This document shows, one piece after another, positions 25,846 to 34,596 of a DNA stretch of 41,179 nt. How positions within the stretch are numbered: position 1 is the stretch's first letter; every line of letters starts with the position of its first letter. A program made the position numbers and the translations under genes. Source of the DNA: CAIKZZ01 sp035524595 (GTDB taxonomy: Bacteria > Pseudomonadota > Gammaproteobacteria > Steroidobacterales > Steroidobacteraceae); contig DATKOP010000094.1 of the NCBI GenBank assembly GCA_035524595.1, forward strand, positions 1 to 41,179, read 5' to 3'. The notes under the pieces are model-generated. The model worked only from the letters and a program-made list of their open reading frames with translations. It ran no database searches and was not told the DNA's origin.

Positions 25846-27206
25846 GCGCTACGCGCATTCTCGTCGTCGATGACGAGTCCGACATCCGCAGCACCTTGAA
25901 GGAGGTGCTGACCGACGAAGGCCACGACGTCGACGTCGCGGCCGACGCCGCCCAGGCGCGCGCCGCGCGCACCCGCCACGAGCCGGACCTCGTGCTGCTC
26001 GACATCTGGATGCCCGACACCGACGGCATCACGCTGCTGCGCGAGTGGTCGGCGCAGGGCGCGCTGCGCTGCCCGGTGGTCATGATGAGCGGCCACGGCA
26101 CCGTCGAGACCGCGGTCGAGGCGACGCGGCTCGGCGCCTTCGACTTCGTCGAGAAGCCGCTGTCGCTCGCCAAGCTGCTGCGGGTGGTCGAGCGCGCGCT
26201 CGAGTCCGGGCGCCGCAAGCGGCTCGCGACCCGCGCGCTGGTGCCGCCGCTGGTGGCGCCGGTCGGCAAGAGCCGCCTGATGCAGCAGCTCAGGGAGCAG
26301 ATCCAGCAGATCGCGCCGCGCGACGCGCCGGTGCTGCTGCTCGGCGAGCCGGGCACCGGCCGCGAGGCCTTCGCCCGCTACCTGCATAGCTTGAGCCCGC
26401 GCGCCGACAAGGCCTTCGTCGTGGTCGCCGGCGGCAGCCTCGAGGAGGCCAACGTCGCCGCGCGGCTGCGCGGCGTCGAGCAGGGCGGCGCGGTCGAGCC
26501 CGGCCTCTACGAGCAGGCCGCGGGCGGCACGCTGTACCTCGCCGGGCTCGAGGACTTCACGCCGGCGGTACAGCGCGCACTGACCGCCGACCTCGACGCC
26601 GGCGGCTACGTGCGCGTCAACGGCCGCCAGCCGCTGCCGCTCGCCGTGCGCGTCGTCTCGAGCGCGCAGCCGGGCTTCGAGCAGGGCGCCGACGGCGAGG
26701 CCTTCCGCCGCGACCTGCTCGCGCACCTCAACCTCGTGACGCTGAAGGTGCCGCCGCTGCGGGACTACGCCGAGGACGTGCCGGAGCTGCTGCGCCACTA
26801 CGTCGACCGCCTGGTCGACGAGGAGCGCCTGCCGTTCCGGCGCTTCGGCGTCGCGGCCCAGAACCGGCTGCGCAACTACCCCTGGCCCGGCAACATGGGC
26901 GAGCTCAGAAACCTCGTGCACCGCCTGCTGCTGCTGGGCGGCGACGAGGAGATCCGGCTCGAGGAGATCGAGCGCGAGCTCGCGACCCAGCTGCCGCGCG
27001 ACGAGCCGCTCGTGAAGCAGGACCTGCTGGCGCTGCCGCTCAGGGAGGCGCGCGAGGCCTTCGAGCGCGCCTACCTGCAGCAGCAGCTGCTGCTCTGCAA
27101 CGGCAAGGTCGGCCAGCTCGCCAAGCGCGTCGGCATGGAGCGCACCCACCTCTACCGCAAGCTGCGCTCGCTCGGCGTCGACTTCCGCCAGAGCGCCGAC
27201 GACTGA
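25842..27206 (+). CDS. ntrX: NtrX-like response regulator with degraded ATPase motifs
   Basis: 454 aa in NtrC-family order. The receiver domain (1-120) keeps acidic residues DDE (10-12), the phospho-acceptor Asp54 (LLDIWMPD) and Lys105 (VEKPLS). The AAA+ region (about 140-370) is altered. Walker A reads GEPGTGRE (168-175), with Arg in place of Lys. Walker B reads GGTLYLAG (228-235), lacking the Asp-Glu pair. I find no GAFTGA loop for touching sigma54. FRRDLLAHLN and WPGNMGELRNLV remain. The Fis-type helix-turn-helix at the C-terminus looks intact. It probably binds DNA and regulates without ATP-driven sigma54 activation. It is the partner of NtrY by a 4-base overlap. Confidence 0.92.
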   Translation: MSATRILVVDDESDIRSTLKEVLTDEGHDVDVAADAAQARAARTRHEPDLVLLDIWMPDTDGITLLREWSAQGALRCPVVMMSGHGTVETAVEATRLGAFDFVEKPLSLAKLLRVVERALESGRRKRLATRALVPPLVAPVGKSRLMQQLREQIQQIAPRDAPVLLLGEPGTGREAFARYLHSLSPRADKAFVVVAGGSLEEANVAARLRGVEQGGAVEPGLYEQAAGGTLYLAGLEDFTPAVQRALTADLDAGGYVRVNGRQPLPLAVRVVSSAQPGFEQGADGEAFRRDLLAHLNLVTLKVPPLRDYAEDVPELLRHYVDRLVDEERLPFRRFGVAAQNRLRNYPWPGNMGELRNLVHRLLLLGGDEEIRLEEIERELATQLPRDEPLVKQDLLALPLREAREAFERAYLQQQLLLCNGKVGQLAKRVGMERTHLYRKLRSLGVDFRQSADD

Positions 27207-27208
27207 GC

Positions 27209-28450
27209 GTGGCGACGCCAGCCCCGGGGGCGCGGCCGGCCGCGGTCGCGTTCATCCTCGTGACCGTGGTGCTCGACGTGCTGGCCTTCGGCATCGTCGT
27301 GCCGGTGCTGCCGAAGCTGATCGAGTCGTTTCGCCACGGCGACACGGCGCTCGCCGCCGAGACCTACGGCGTGTTCGCGACCGCCTGGGCGCTGATGCAG
27401 TTCGCGTTCTCGCCGCTGCTTGGCGTGCTCTCCGACCGCTTCGGCCGGCGGCGCGTGCTGCTGATCTCGCTGACCGGCCTCGGCCTCGACTACGTGCTGA
27501 TGGCGCTGGCGCCGAACCTGATCTGGCTGTTCGTCGGGCGCGTGCTGTCCGGGATCACCGCCGCGACCTACTCGACGGCCTCCGCCTACATCGCCGACGT
27601 CACGCCGCCCGAGCGGCGCGCGGCCTCCTTCGGCTACATCGGCGCCGCCTGGGGCGTCGGCTTCGTGGTGGGGCCGGCGCTCGCGGGCCTGCTCGGCGAG
27701 TTCGACCTGCGCTGGCCGTTCTGGGGGGCGGCGCTGCTCACGCTCGCGAACGCGCTCTACGGCTTCTTCGTGCTGCCGGAGTCGCTGCCGCCCGGGCGCC
27801 GCGCGGCGTTCAGCTGGCAGCGCGCCAACCCGCTCGGCGCACTGGCCCTGATCCGCGGCCGCCGCGGGCTCGCCGGGCTCTTCAGCATGCAGGCGCTGCG
27901 CCTGACCGCGCACTACTCGCTGCCGAGCGTGTTCGTGCTGTACACGAGCTACCGCTACGGCTGGAGCGTGCTGCAGGTCAGCCTGACGCTCGCCTTCGTC
28001 GGCGTCTGCACCTCGATCGTCCAGGCCGGGCTCGTCGGCCCCTTCGTGCGCCGCCTCGGCGAGCGCCGCGCCGCGCTCGTCGGGCTGCTCTGCGAGACGG
28101 CCGCCTACGCGCTCTATGCCTTCGCCCCGCGCGGCGTCTGGTTCCTGTGCGCGATCCCCTTCGGCGCGCTCGGTGGCCTCTACTACGCCGCGGCGCAGTC
28201 GCTCCTGACCCAGCGCGTCGGCGTGCACGAGCAGGGCGAGCTGCAGGGCGCCAACTCGAGCCTGATCGGCATCACGGGCCTGGCCGGGCCGATGATCTTC
28301 TCGGTGGCGTTCGCGACCGGCATCGCCCCGCCCGCCGGCTGGGGGCCGCTGCCCGGGGCGGCCTTCTACGTCGCGGCGCTGATGACCGCGGGCGCGTTCG
28401 CGATCGGGCTCGAGGTGGCGCGGCCGGTCGCGGCCGCGGGCCGCGACTGA
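27209..28450 (+). CDS. MFS transporter, TetA-like multidrug/tetracycline efflux family
   Basis: 413 aa, 12 predicted membrane helices, GTG start two bases after ntrX. Motif A is clear between helices 2 and 3 (GVLSDRFGRRRVLL), and a Gly/Pro-rich motif C region lies in helix 5 (GAAWGVGFVVGPALAGLLG). The sequence is close to the TetA(A/C)-type branch of proton-coupled drug efflux pumps (ADVTPPERRAASFGYIGAAW), but chromosomal members of this branch often do not confer tetracycline resistance. There is no TetR-type regulator beside it. Substrate unknown. It may be cotranscribed with ntrYX. Confidence 0.88.
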   Translation: MATPAPGARPAAVAFILVTVVLDVLAFGIVVPVLPKLIESFRHGDTALAAETYGVFATAWALMQFAFSPLLGVLSDRFGRRRVLLISLTGLGLDYVLMALAPNLIWLFVGRVLSGITAATYSTASAYIADVTPPERRAASFGYIGAAWGVGFVVGPALAGLLGEFDLRWPFWGAALLTLANALYGFFVLPESLPPGRRAAFSWQRANPLGALALIRGRRGLAGLFSMQALRLTAHYSLPSVFVLYTSYRYGWSVLQVSLTLAFVGVCTSIVQAGLVGPFVRRLGERRAALVGLLCETAAYALYAFAPRGVWFLCAIPFGALGGLYYAAAQSLLTQRVGVHEQGELQGANSSLIGITGLAGPMIFSVAFATGIAPPAGWGPLPGAAFYVAALMTAGAFAIGLEVARPVAAAGRD

Positions 28451-28457
28451 TCAGTCG
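28444..28457. other. Palindrome formed by two abutting convergent stop codons
   Basis: CGACTGATCAGTCG is a perfect 14-base palindrome made by the ends of the MFS gene and the SPOR gene, both closing with GAC-TGA and with zero bases between the stops. I see no bidirectional terminator beyond this. Confidence 0.6.
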
Positions 28458-29017
28458 CCGACCCGGATCACGAGCGCGTCGATGTCGGCCTGGCGCAGCC
28501 GCGTGCGGATGCGGTTGAGTTCGTCGAGGTTCGAGAGCGGCCCGATGCGCACCCGGTGCCAGGTGTCGGTGTCGACGGTCACCTTCTGCACCTTGGACTC
28601 GACGCCGGCGAGCGCGAGCTGGGCGCGGACCCGGTCGGCGTCGGCGAAGTTCTTGTACGAGCCCGCCTGCAGCACGTAGGTGCCGGGGCGGGTCTCGGGC
28701 GCGGGCCTGAGGTCCCGGTGCACTTCCTTGTCCTTCTCCGGGATCACGACCTCGAAGTTCTTGAGGCGGTCGTAGAAGGTGTAGCCGCCGCCCGGCGCCG
28801 GCTCCTTGTCCGGCGACTCGTCGCGCGCCGACATCGGCGCGGTCCGCTTCGCGCGCGCCGCGGCGGGCTCGGCCGGCGGGCGCGACTTGTACAGCCAGAC
28901 CGCGGCCGCGACGCCGAGCCCGAGGCCGAGCCCGACGACCAGCCCGGTCCAGCCGGAGAAGCCGCCGACGGCGCGCGGCCGGCGCGGCGCGCCCTTGCGG
29001 TAGTCGCGTGCCGTCAC
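28451..29017 (-). CDS. SPOR-domain membrane protein (FtsN-like)
   Basis: 188 aa with a basic cytoplasmic start (MTARDYRKGAPRRPRAV), one membrane helix (about 22-43), a low-complexity periplasmic linker and a C-terminal SPOR domain (about 110-187: GTYVLQAGSYKNFADADRVR through WHRVRIGPLSN). SPOR domains bind denuded glycan strands at the septum, so a cell-division role like that of FtsN is likely. In many proteobacteria an FtsN-like gene follows argS (or priA-argS), as here. The GTG start overlaps the argS stop. Convergent with the MFS gene. Confidence 0.92.
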   Translation of the reverse strand: MTARDYRKGAPRRPRAVGGFSGWTGLVVGLGLGLGVAAAVWLYKSRPPAEPAAARAKRTAPMSARDESPDKEPAPGGGYTFYDRLKNFEVVIPEKDKEVHRDLRPAPETRPGTYVLQAGSYKNFADADRVRAQLALAGVESKVQKVTVDTDTWHRVRIGPLSNLDELNRIRTRLRQADIDALVIRVGD

Positions 29018-30792
29018 ATCGTCTCCGGCGCCGAGACCCCGAGCAGCGCGAGGCCGTTCGCGATCGCCTGGCGCGCGGCCAGCACCAGCGTCAGGCGCGC
29101 ATCCCTGAGCGCCGCGTCCTCGACGATCACCCGGAACGCCGCGTTCTCGTTGCCGGCCGAGTAGGCGCCGTGGAAGTCGGTCGCGAGCTCGCGCAGGTAG
29201 TTGACCAGCGTGTGCGGCGCGCGCGTGGCGGCGGCGAGCTCGATGACCTCCGGCAGCCGCGTCACGGTGACCAGCAGGCGCCGCTCGTGCGCCTCGACCA
29301 GGCGGCCGAGCGCGCCCCGGCCCCGCGCCGCGTCGTAGGCGAGGCCGCGGTCGGCGAGCTGGCGCAGCACGCTCGCGACCCGCGCGTGCGCGTACTGGAT
29401 GTAGAACACCGGGTTCTCGTTGGTGCGGCTCTTGGCGAGCTCGAGGTCGAAGTCGAGCTGCTGGTCGTGCGAGCGCATCACGAAGTAGAAGCGGCAGGCG
29501 TCGTTGCCGACCTCGGCGCGCAGCTGCCTGAGCGTCACGAAGTTGCCCTCGCGCTTGCCCATCGCGACCTTCTCGCCGCCGCGGTACAGGCTGACGAGCT
29601 GCAGGAGCGTCACCTCGAGGCAGTCCGGCGGCTCGCCCATCGCCGCGAGCCCGCCGCGCACGCGCGCGACGTAGCCGTGGTGGTCGGCGCCGAGCACGTC
29701 GATCAGGCGCGCGTAGCCGCGCAGCCGCTTGTCGAGGTGGTAGGCGATGTCGGAGGCGAAGTAGGTGCGCACGCCGTTCTCGCGCTCGACGACCCGGTCC
29801 TCGTCGTCGCCGAAGGCGCTGGCCCGGAACCAGAGCGCGCCATCCTTGCGGTAGGTGTGGCCGTTGGCGGCGAGGCGCCGCAGCGCCTCGTCGATCGCGC
29901 CGCTGGTCGCCAGCGAGCGCTCCGAGTACCAGCGGTCGAAGGTCACGCCCATGCCGGCGAGGTCGTCCCTGATGTCGGCGAGCATGCCGGCGAGCGCGGC
30001 GTCGACGACGCGGGCGAAGCCGTCCGCGCCGAGCAGCTCGCGCGCGCGCGCGATCAGCGCGTCGACGTACGCGTCCTTGTCGCCGCCCGCGGGCTCGTCG
30101 GGCGGCAGGTCCGCGCCGACCGCGGCGCCCGGCCGTGCCAGCGTGCGGCCGCTCGCGGCCTCGAGTGCCGCGGCGACCGGCAGGACGTACGCGCCCTTGT
30201 AGCCGTTGCTCGGGAACGGCACCGTCTCGCCGAGCCGCTCGAGGTACCGGAGCCAGACGCTGACGGCGAGGATGTCGACCTGCCGGCCGGCGTCGTTGAC
30301 GTAGAACTCGCGGTCGACCGAGTGGCCGGCCGCGACCAGCAGGTTGCCGAGCGCCGCGCCATAGGCCGCGTGCCGGCCGTGGCCGACGTGCAGCGGCCCG
30401 GTCGGGTTCGCCGACACGAACTCGAGCAGGATCCGCTCGCCCGCGCCGGGCGCGCGCCAGCCGTAGGCGGCGCCCGCGTCGAGCACCCGCGCGAGCTCGG
30501 CGTGGTACGCCGTGGGCGCAAGGTGGAAGTTGATGAAGCCGGGACCGGCGATCTCGACCTTCGCGACCGAGGGATCGGCAGGCAGCGCCGCGACGATGAG
30601 CTCGGCGAGCTGGCGCGGGTTCCTGCGCGCCGCCTTGGCGTGCCTGAGCGCCACGTTGGTCGCGTAGTCGCCGTGGCCGGGGTCGCGGGCGCGCTCGACC
30701 TCCGGCGCGGCGGCGGCGGCGGGCGGCGCCAGCGTGCCCGGCGGCAGGGCGGCGAGCGCCGCGCTCACGAGTCTCTCGATCGTCGCTTTCAC
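29014..30792 (-). CDS. argS: Arginyl-tRNA synthetase
   Basis: 592 aa class I synthetase charging tRNA-Arg. The HIGH motif appears as HVGH in FVSANPTGPLHVGHGRHAAY (about 118-137); the KMSKS equivalent is the degenerate AMGKREGNFVTL (about 385-396), usual for ArgS. The N-terminal tRNA-D-loop-binding domain (about 1-105, with DYATNVALRHAK) and the C-terminal DALR anticodon domain (YAHARVASVLRQL onward) are complete. The start is GTG at 30792. The gene is coupled to the SPOR gene by GTGA. Confidence 0.97.
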   Translation of the reverse strand: MKATIERLVSAALAALPPGTLAPPAAAAAPEVERARDPGHGDYATNVALRHAKAARRNPRQLAELIVAALPADPSVAKVEIAGPGFINFHLAPTAYHAELARVLDAGAAYGWRAPGAGERILLEFVSANPTGPLHVGHGRHAAYGAALGNLLVAAGHSVDREFYVNDAGRQVDILAVSVWLRYLERLGETVPFPSNGYKGAYVLPVAAALEAASGRTLARPGAAVGADLPPDEPAGGDKDAYVDALIARARELLGADGFARVVDAALAGMLADIRDDLAGMGVTFDRWYSERSLATSGAIDEALRRLAANGHTYRKDGALWFRASAFGDDEDRVVERENGVRTYFASDIAYHLDKRLRGYARLIDVLGADHHGYVARVRGGLAAMGEPPDCLEVTLLQLVSLYRGGEKVAMGKREGNFVTLRQLRAEVGNDACRFYFVMRSHDQQLDFDLELAKSRTNENPVFYIQYAHARVASVLRQLADRGLAYDAARGRGALGRLVEAHERRLLVTVTRLPEVIELAAATRAPHTLVNYLRELATDFHGAYSAGNENAAFRVIVEDAALRDARLTLVLAARQAIANGLALLGVSAPETM

Positions 30793-30853
30793 GGAGGCGT
30801 CCAGCGGGACATGGGCCCGAACGGCGGCCGCAAAGTCTACCGGATTCGCCCGG

Positions 30854-30868
30854 GCGCGGGGCCCGCGC
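30854..30868 (-). terminator. GC hairpin after the LysE-family gene
   Basis: Near-palindrome GCGCGGG-G-CCCGCGC, six bases past the stop of the LysE-family gene and within the 82-base gap upstream of argS. There is no U-run, so termination is uncertain. Confidence 0.3.
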
Positions 30869-30874
30869 GCGGCC

Positions 30875-31504
30875 TCAGTCGCGCACCAGCGCGAGCCTGA
30901 GGCCGAGCGCGACGAAGGCGGCGCCGGTCGCGCGGCCGAGCCAGCGGGCGGCCCGGGCGGCGGCCTCGCTGGCCGCGACCGCGCGCGCCGCGAGCAGGGC
31001 GATGATCAGCAGCCAGAGCGTGCCGCCCGCGTCGAACAGCGCGCCGAGCACGAGCAGCGAGGCCGCGCGGTGCGCGCCGTTCAGGTCGACGAACTGCGGC
31101 AGGAAGGCGAGGAAGAACAGCGCGACCTTGGGGTTGAGCGCGTTGGTGAGCGCGGCGCCGAGGAAGATGCGCCGGTCGTCCGCCGGCGCCGTGCGCGGCA
31201 CCGCGGCGGGCGCGCGCCGCGGGGCGCGCAGCAGTCCGATGCCGACCCAGACGAGGTAGGCCGCGCCCGCGTAGCGCACCAGCGCGAAGGCGGTCGCCGA
31301 GGCGAGCAGCAGCGCCGACAGGCCCGCGGTCGCGGCCAGGATGTGCAGCAGGCAGCCGGCGCCGATGCCGAGCGCGGCGATCACGCCGCCGCGCCGGCCG
31401 CGCGCGGTCGCGTGGCTGACGACGTACAGCGTGTCCGGCCCCGGCGTCACGACCAGCAGCAGCGCCGCCGCGGCGAACAGCGCGAAGTGGTGGATGTCGA
31501 GCAT
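30875..31504 (-). CDS. LysE/RhtB-family amino-acid exporter
   Basis: 209 aa with about six hydrophobic helices and the family's opening FALFAAAALLLVVTPGPDTL, including the conserved TPGPD motif, then GIGAGCLLHILAA and a central GAALTNALNPKVALFFLAF. Members export amino acids such as lysine, threonine or homoserine lactones, or unknown metabolites; the substrate cannot be named. A GGAGG lies nine bases before the ATG. It starts 18 bases after priA on the same strand. Confidence 0.9.
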   Translation of the reverse strand: MLDIHHFALFAAAALLLVVTPGPDTLYVVSHATARGRRGGVIAALGIGAGCLLHILAATAGLSALLLASATAFALVRYAGAAYLVWVGIGLLRAPRRAPAAVPRTAPADDRRIFLGAALTNALNPKVALFFLAFLPQFVDLNGAHRAASLLVLGALFDAGGTLWLLIIALLAARAVAASEAAARAARWLGRATGAAFVALGLRLALVRD

Positions 31505-31522
31505 CGTCGCGGGCCTCCGTCG

Positions 31523-33751
31523 CTAGCTGACCTCGAGCGGGTCGACGTCGATCGCCCAGCGCACGCGCCGCGCCGCCGGCAGCGCCGCGACCCGCGGCAG
31601 CCACAGCGACAGCAGCCGCTGCAGCGGCCCGCGGCTCGCCGACTCGAGCAGGAGCTGCGCGCGGTAGCGCGCCGCGCGCCGCTCCATCGCCGCGGGCGCG
31701 GGACCCAAGAGCCGCACCGGGCCGCGCTCGGCGGCGCCGGCCGCATCGCGCGCCGCGGTCAGGAACGCGAGCGCCTGCTCGCGGCTCGCCGCCTCGGCGC
31801 GCAGCACCGCGAGCCGGCTGAACGGCGGCCACGCCGCCGCCGCGCGCTCGGCGAGCGCGACCTCGGCGAAGCCATCGTAGCCCGCCGCCAGCAGCCGCGT
31901 CAGCAGCGGGTGCTCCGGGCACGCCGACTGGATCAGCACCTCGCCCGGCCGCGTGGCGCGGCCGGCGCGGCCGGCCACCTGCACGATGCTCTGCGCAAGG
32001 CGCTCGCTGGCGCGAAAGTCGGTGCCGAACAGGCCCTGGTCGGCGTTCAGCACCACCACCAGCGACACCTCCGGGAAGTCGTGGCCCTTGGTCAGCATCT
32101 GCGTGCCGACCAGGATGCGCGCCGCGCCGGCGTGCACGCGCGCGAGCGCGCTCTCGATCTCGCCGCGGCTCGTGATCGTGTCGCGGTCGATGCGCACCGC
32201 CGCCACCCCCGGAAAGAGCTCATCGAGCGCGTCCTCGATCCGCTCGGTGCCCTGGCCGACCGGCCGCAGCTCGGTGGCGCAGCGCGGGCAGGCGAACGGC
32301 ACCGGCGCGCTCGCGCCGCAGTGATGGCAGACGAGGCGGTGGGCGCGCAGGTGCACCGTCAGGCGCGCATCGCACTGCGTGCACGGCGCGGCCCAGCCGC
32401 AGCCCGGGCAGAACAGCGTCGGCGCGAAGCCGCGGCGGTTGAGATAGAGGAGCACCTGGCCGCCGGCGTCGAGGTGGCGGCGGATCGCGAGCACGCACGG
32501 GGTCGCGATGCCGTGGCGCTCCGCGTGCGCGCGCAGGTCGACGATCGCCATCGCCGGCGCGCCCGCGGAGCCGGTGCGCTCGGGGAGGTCCAGGCGCCGG
32601 TAGCGGCCGGTGCCGGCCTGCTGCAGCGTCTCGAGCGAGGGCGTCGCGGAGCCGAGCACCACCGGCACCCCGAGGCGCTGCGCGCGCACCAGCGCGAGGT
32701 CGCGCGCCGAGTAGCGGAATCCGTCCTGCTGCTTGTAGGAGCCGTCGTGCTCCTCGTCGACGATCAGAATGCCCGGCCGCGCCAGCGGCACGAAGATCGC
32801 CGAGCGCGTGCCGATCACGAGCGGCGCCGCGCCACTTCGCGCCGCGCGCCACATCGCGAGCCGCTCGCCGTCGCCGAGCGCCGAGTGCAGCACCGCGAGC
32901 GGCACCGGGAAGCGGCCCGAGAAGCGCGCCACGGCCTGCGGCGTCAGCGCGATCTCGGGCACCAGCACGAGCGCCTGCTGGCCGCGCTCGAGCACGCGCT
33001 CGATGGCCCGCAGGTAGACCTCGGTCTTGCCACTGCCGGTGACGCCGTGCAGCAGGAACGGCGCGAACCCGCCGAGCGCGGCGCCGATCTCGCGCACCGC
33101 GTGCGCCTGCGCCGCGGTCAGCACCGGGCCCGCCGCCGGCGGGCCGGCGGGCGTCGCGGGCTCGGGCGGCTCGCGCTCGAAGGACTGGACCCAGCCGCGC
33201 GCGAGGAAGGCCTTGAGCGCCGCCGCGGCGCCCGGCCCGAGCGGCTCGAGCTCGGCGGCGCCGAGCGACTCGTGCGCAGCGAGCGCCGCGGCGAGCGCCC
33301 GCTGGCGCGGCCCGAGGCGCGGCGCCTCGGCGATCGCCGCCGCGCCGCCTTCGGTGTGGCACCAGCGGGTCTCGCGCGCGACGAGCGGCCGCCCGGCGCG
33401 CAGCGCCGCCGGCAGCGCCGCGGCGCAGGCCTCGCCGAGCGGATGGTGGTAATAGTCGGCGGCCCAGCGCACGAGCGCGAAGGTCGCGGCGTCGAGCACG
33501 GGCTCGGTGTCGAGCACCGCGTTCGCGGCCTTGAGCCGCGCCGCCGGCAGCTGCGAACCCGCGCTCAGCTCGACCAGCAGGCCGACCAGGCGGCGCCGCC
33601 CGAAGGGCACCTCGACCCGAACACCCGGCGTGAGCGCCCCGGGCTCCACGCCCGCCGGCGGGCGGTAGTCGAACAGCTGCGGCAGCGGCACGTCGAGCGC
33701 CACCTTCAGCACGGGCCCGGTGTAGACCGGCGAGGGCGGGGATTTAGGCAA
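31523..33751 (-). CDS. priA: Primosomal protein N' (replication restart helicase)
   Basis: 742 aa superfamily 2 helicase that reloads replication at stalled forks. Visible: 3'-DNA-binding domain (about 14-110), Walker A GVTGSGKTEVYLR (about 219-231), DEEHD box (LIVDEEHDGSYKQQ), the zinc-binding insert with eight cysteines arranged as CPGC, CTQC, CHHC and CPRC (about 449-490), and C-terminal helicase motifs (GTQMLTKGHDFP, VAGRAGR). The longest reading begins at TTG 33751; GTG 33712 (VLKVALDVPLPQLFDY) fits the family start better. I report the longer form but favour neither strongly, as no ribosome-binding site decides it. Confidence 0.95.
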   Translation of the reverse strand: MPKSPPSPVYTGPVLKVALDVPLPQLFDYRPPAGVEPGALTPGVRVEVPFGRRRLVGLLVELSAGSQLPAARLKAANAVLDTEPVLDAATFALVRWAADYYHHPLGEACAAALPAALRAGRPLVARETRWCHTEGGAAAIAEAPRLGPRQRALAAALAAHESLGAAELEPLGPGAAAALKAFLARGWVQSFEREPPEPATPAGPPAAGPVLTAAQAHAVREIGAALGGFAPFLLHGVTGSGKTEVYLRAIERVLERGQQALVLVPEIALTPQAVARFSGRFPVPLAVLHSALGDGERLAMWRAARSGAAPLVIGTRSAIFVPLARPGILIVDEEHDGSYKQQDGFRYSARDLALVRAQRLGVPVVLGSATPSLETLQQAGTGRYRRLDLPERTGSAGAPAMAIVDLRAHAERHGIATPCVLAIRRHLDAGGQVLLYLNRRGFAPTLFCPGCGWAAPCTQCDARLTVHLRAHRLVCHHCGASAPVPFACPRCATELRPVGQGTERIEDALDELFPGVAAVRIDRDTITSRGEIESALARVHAGAARILVGTQMLTKGHDFPEVSLVVVLNADQGLFGTDFRASERLAQSIVQVAGRAGRATRPGEVLIQSACPEHPLLTRLLAAGYDGFAEVALAERAAAAWPPFSRLAVLRAEAASREQALAFLTAARDAAGAAERGPVRLLGPAPAAMERRAARYRAQLLLESASRGPLQRLLSLWLPRVAALPAARRVRWAIDVDPLEVS

Positions 33752-33957
33752 TGTTAATCAATGACTTACGGTGTCTGCCGGGCGAGGGCGCGATCGGGCG
33801 GTCCGCGGCCACGGCACGCGCCGCGGCGCCCGGGCTGTGCGCCAGTACCGTCAACGACGGCAGTGAGGGCACGTTATACCGGCGAGGGAGCAGGGCGACC
33901 AGCGAGCGCCCGTCCTGCCCGTCGCCGCCTTCCGCCCGAGATTACGTGCGCTCCACA

Positions 33958-34596
33958 ATGGACCTGCCGATGGACCGCTCTGCTACCCTGCCGCGCCACA
34001 CGATGCTGAGCCTCGCCGGCCCCCTGCGGCGCGAGGCGCGGGAGGGCGTTCTGGACGCGGCGCGCGAGCTCGAGCGGTTCCTCAAGGATGTCGAACGCCG
34101 CGCGTTCCGGATGGCCGAGATCGCGCTCCGGAACGCCGACGACGCGCTCGACGTGGTGCAGGAAGCGATGATCCAGCTGGCGCAGAGCTACGGCACGCGC
34201 CCGCCGCAGGAGTGGAAGCCGCTCTTCTACCGGATCCTGCAGAACCGCATCCACGACTGGCAGCGCCGGCGCCGGACGCGCTCCAAGATCATCGCCTGGT
34301 GGACCGGCGGGGTCGCCGACGAGAGCGACGACGCGCCGGACCCGATCGAGAACGCCGCCGCGACCGATGCCGGCCCCGCGCGCCGCATCGAGAACGACGA
34401 GGCGATGGCGGCGCTCGAGGGCGCGCTCGGCACGCTGCCGCCGCGCCAGCAGCAGGCCTTCCTGCTGCGGACCTTCGAAGGACTGGACGTGGCCGAGACG
34501 GCGGCCGCGATGGGCTGCTCCGAGGGCAGCGTCAAGACTCATTACTTCCGGGCGCTGCAGGCGCTGCGTGAACAGCTCGGTGAGCACTGGCCATGA
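33958..34596 (+). CDS. ECF-like RNA polymerase sigma factor
   Basis: 212 aa from ATG 33958 (alternatives at 33970 and 34003; the last starts closer to region 2). Region 2 covers about residues 35-105 (AIALRNADDALDVVQEAMIQL-like helix, then WKPLFYRILQNRIHDWQRRRR for -10 recognition). Region 4 covers about 150-205 (LGTLPPRQQQAFLLRTFEGL, MGCSEGSVKTHYFRAL, helix-turn-helix for -35). It heads a tight operon with DUF3619, a lipoprotein and DUF3106; the DUF3619 membrane protein is a plausible anti-sigma partner. There is no good ribosome-binding site. The 206-base gap to priA has an isolated TTATAC but no full promoter I can defend. Confidence 0.88.
   Translation: MDLPMDRSATLPRHTMLSLAGPLRREAREGVLDAARELERFLKDVERRAFRMAEIALRNADDALDVVQEAMIQLAQSYGTRPPQEWKPLFYRILQNRIHDWQRRRRTRSKIIAWWTGGVADESDDAPDPIENAAATDAGPARRIENDEAMAALEGALGTLPPRQQQAFLLRTFEGLDVAETAAAMGCSEGSVKTHYFRALQALREQLGEHWP

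Noticed and set aside
27209..28450. Calling the MFS gene a tetracycline resistance determinant
   Set aside because: It is TetA-like, but there is no tetR neighbour or mobile context and chromosomal homologues often have other substrates.
30734..33757. About 1,000-codon plus-strand frame opposite argS, the LysE-family gene and priA
   Set aside because: Antisense shadow of three well-identified genes; low-complexity Arg/Glu/Gly sequence.
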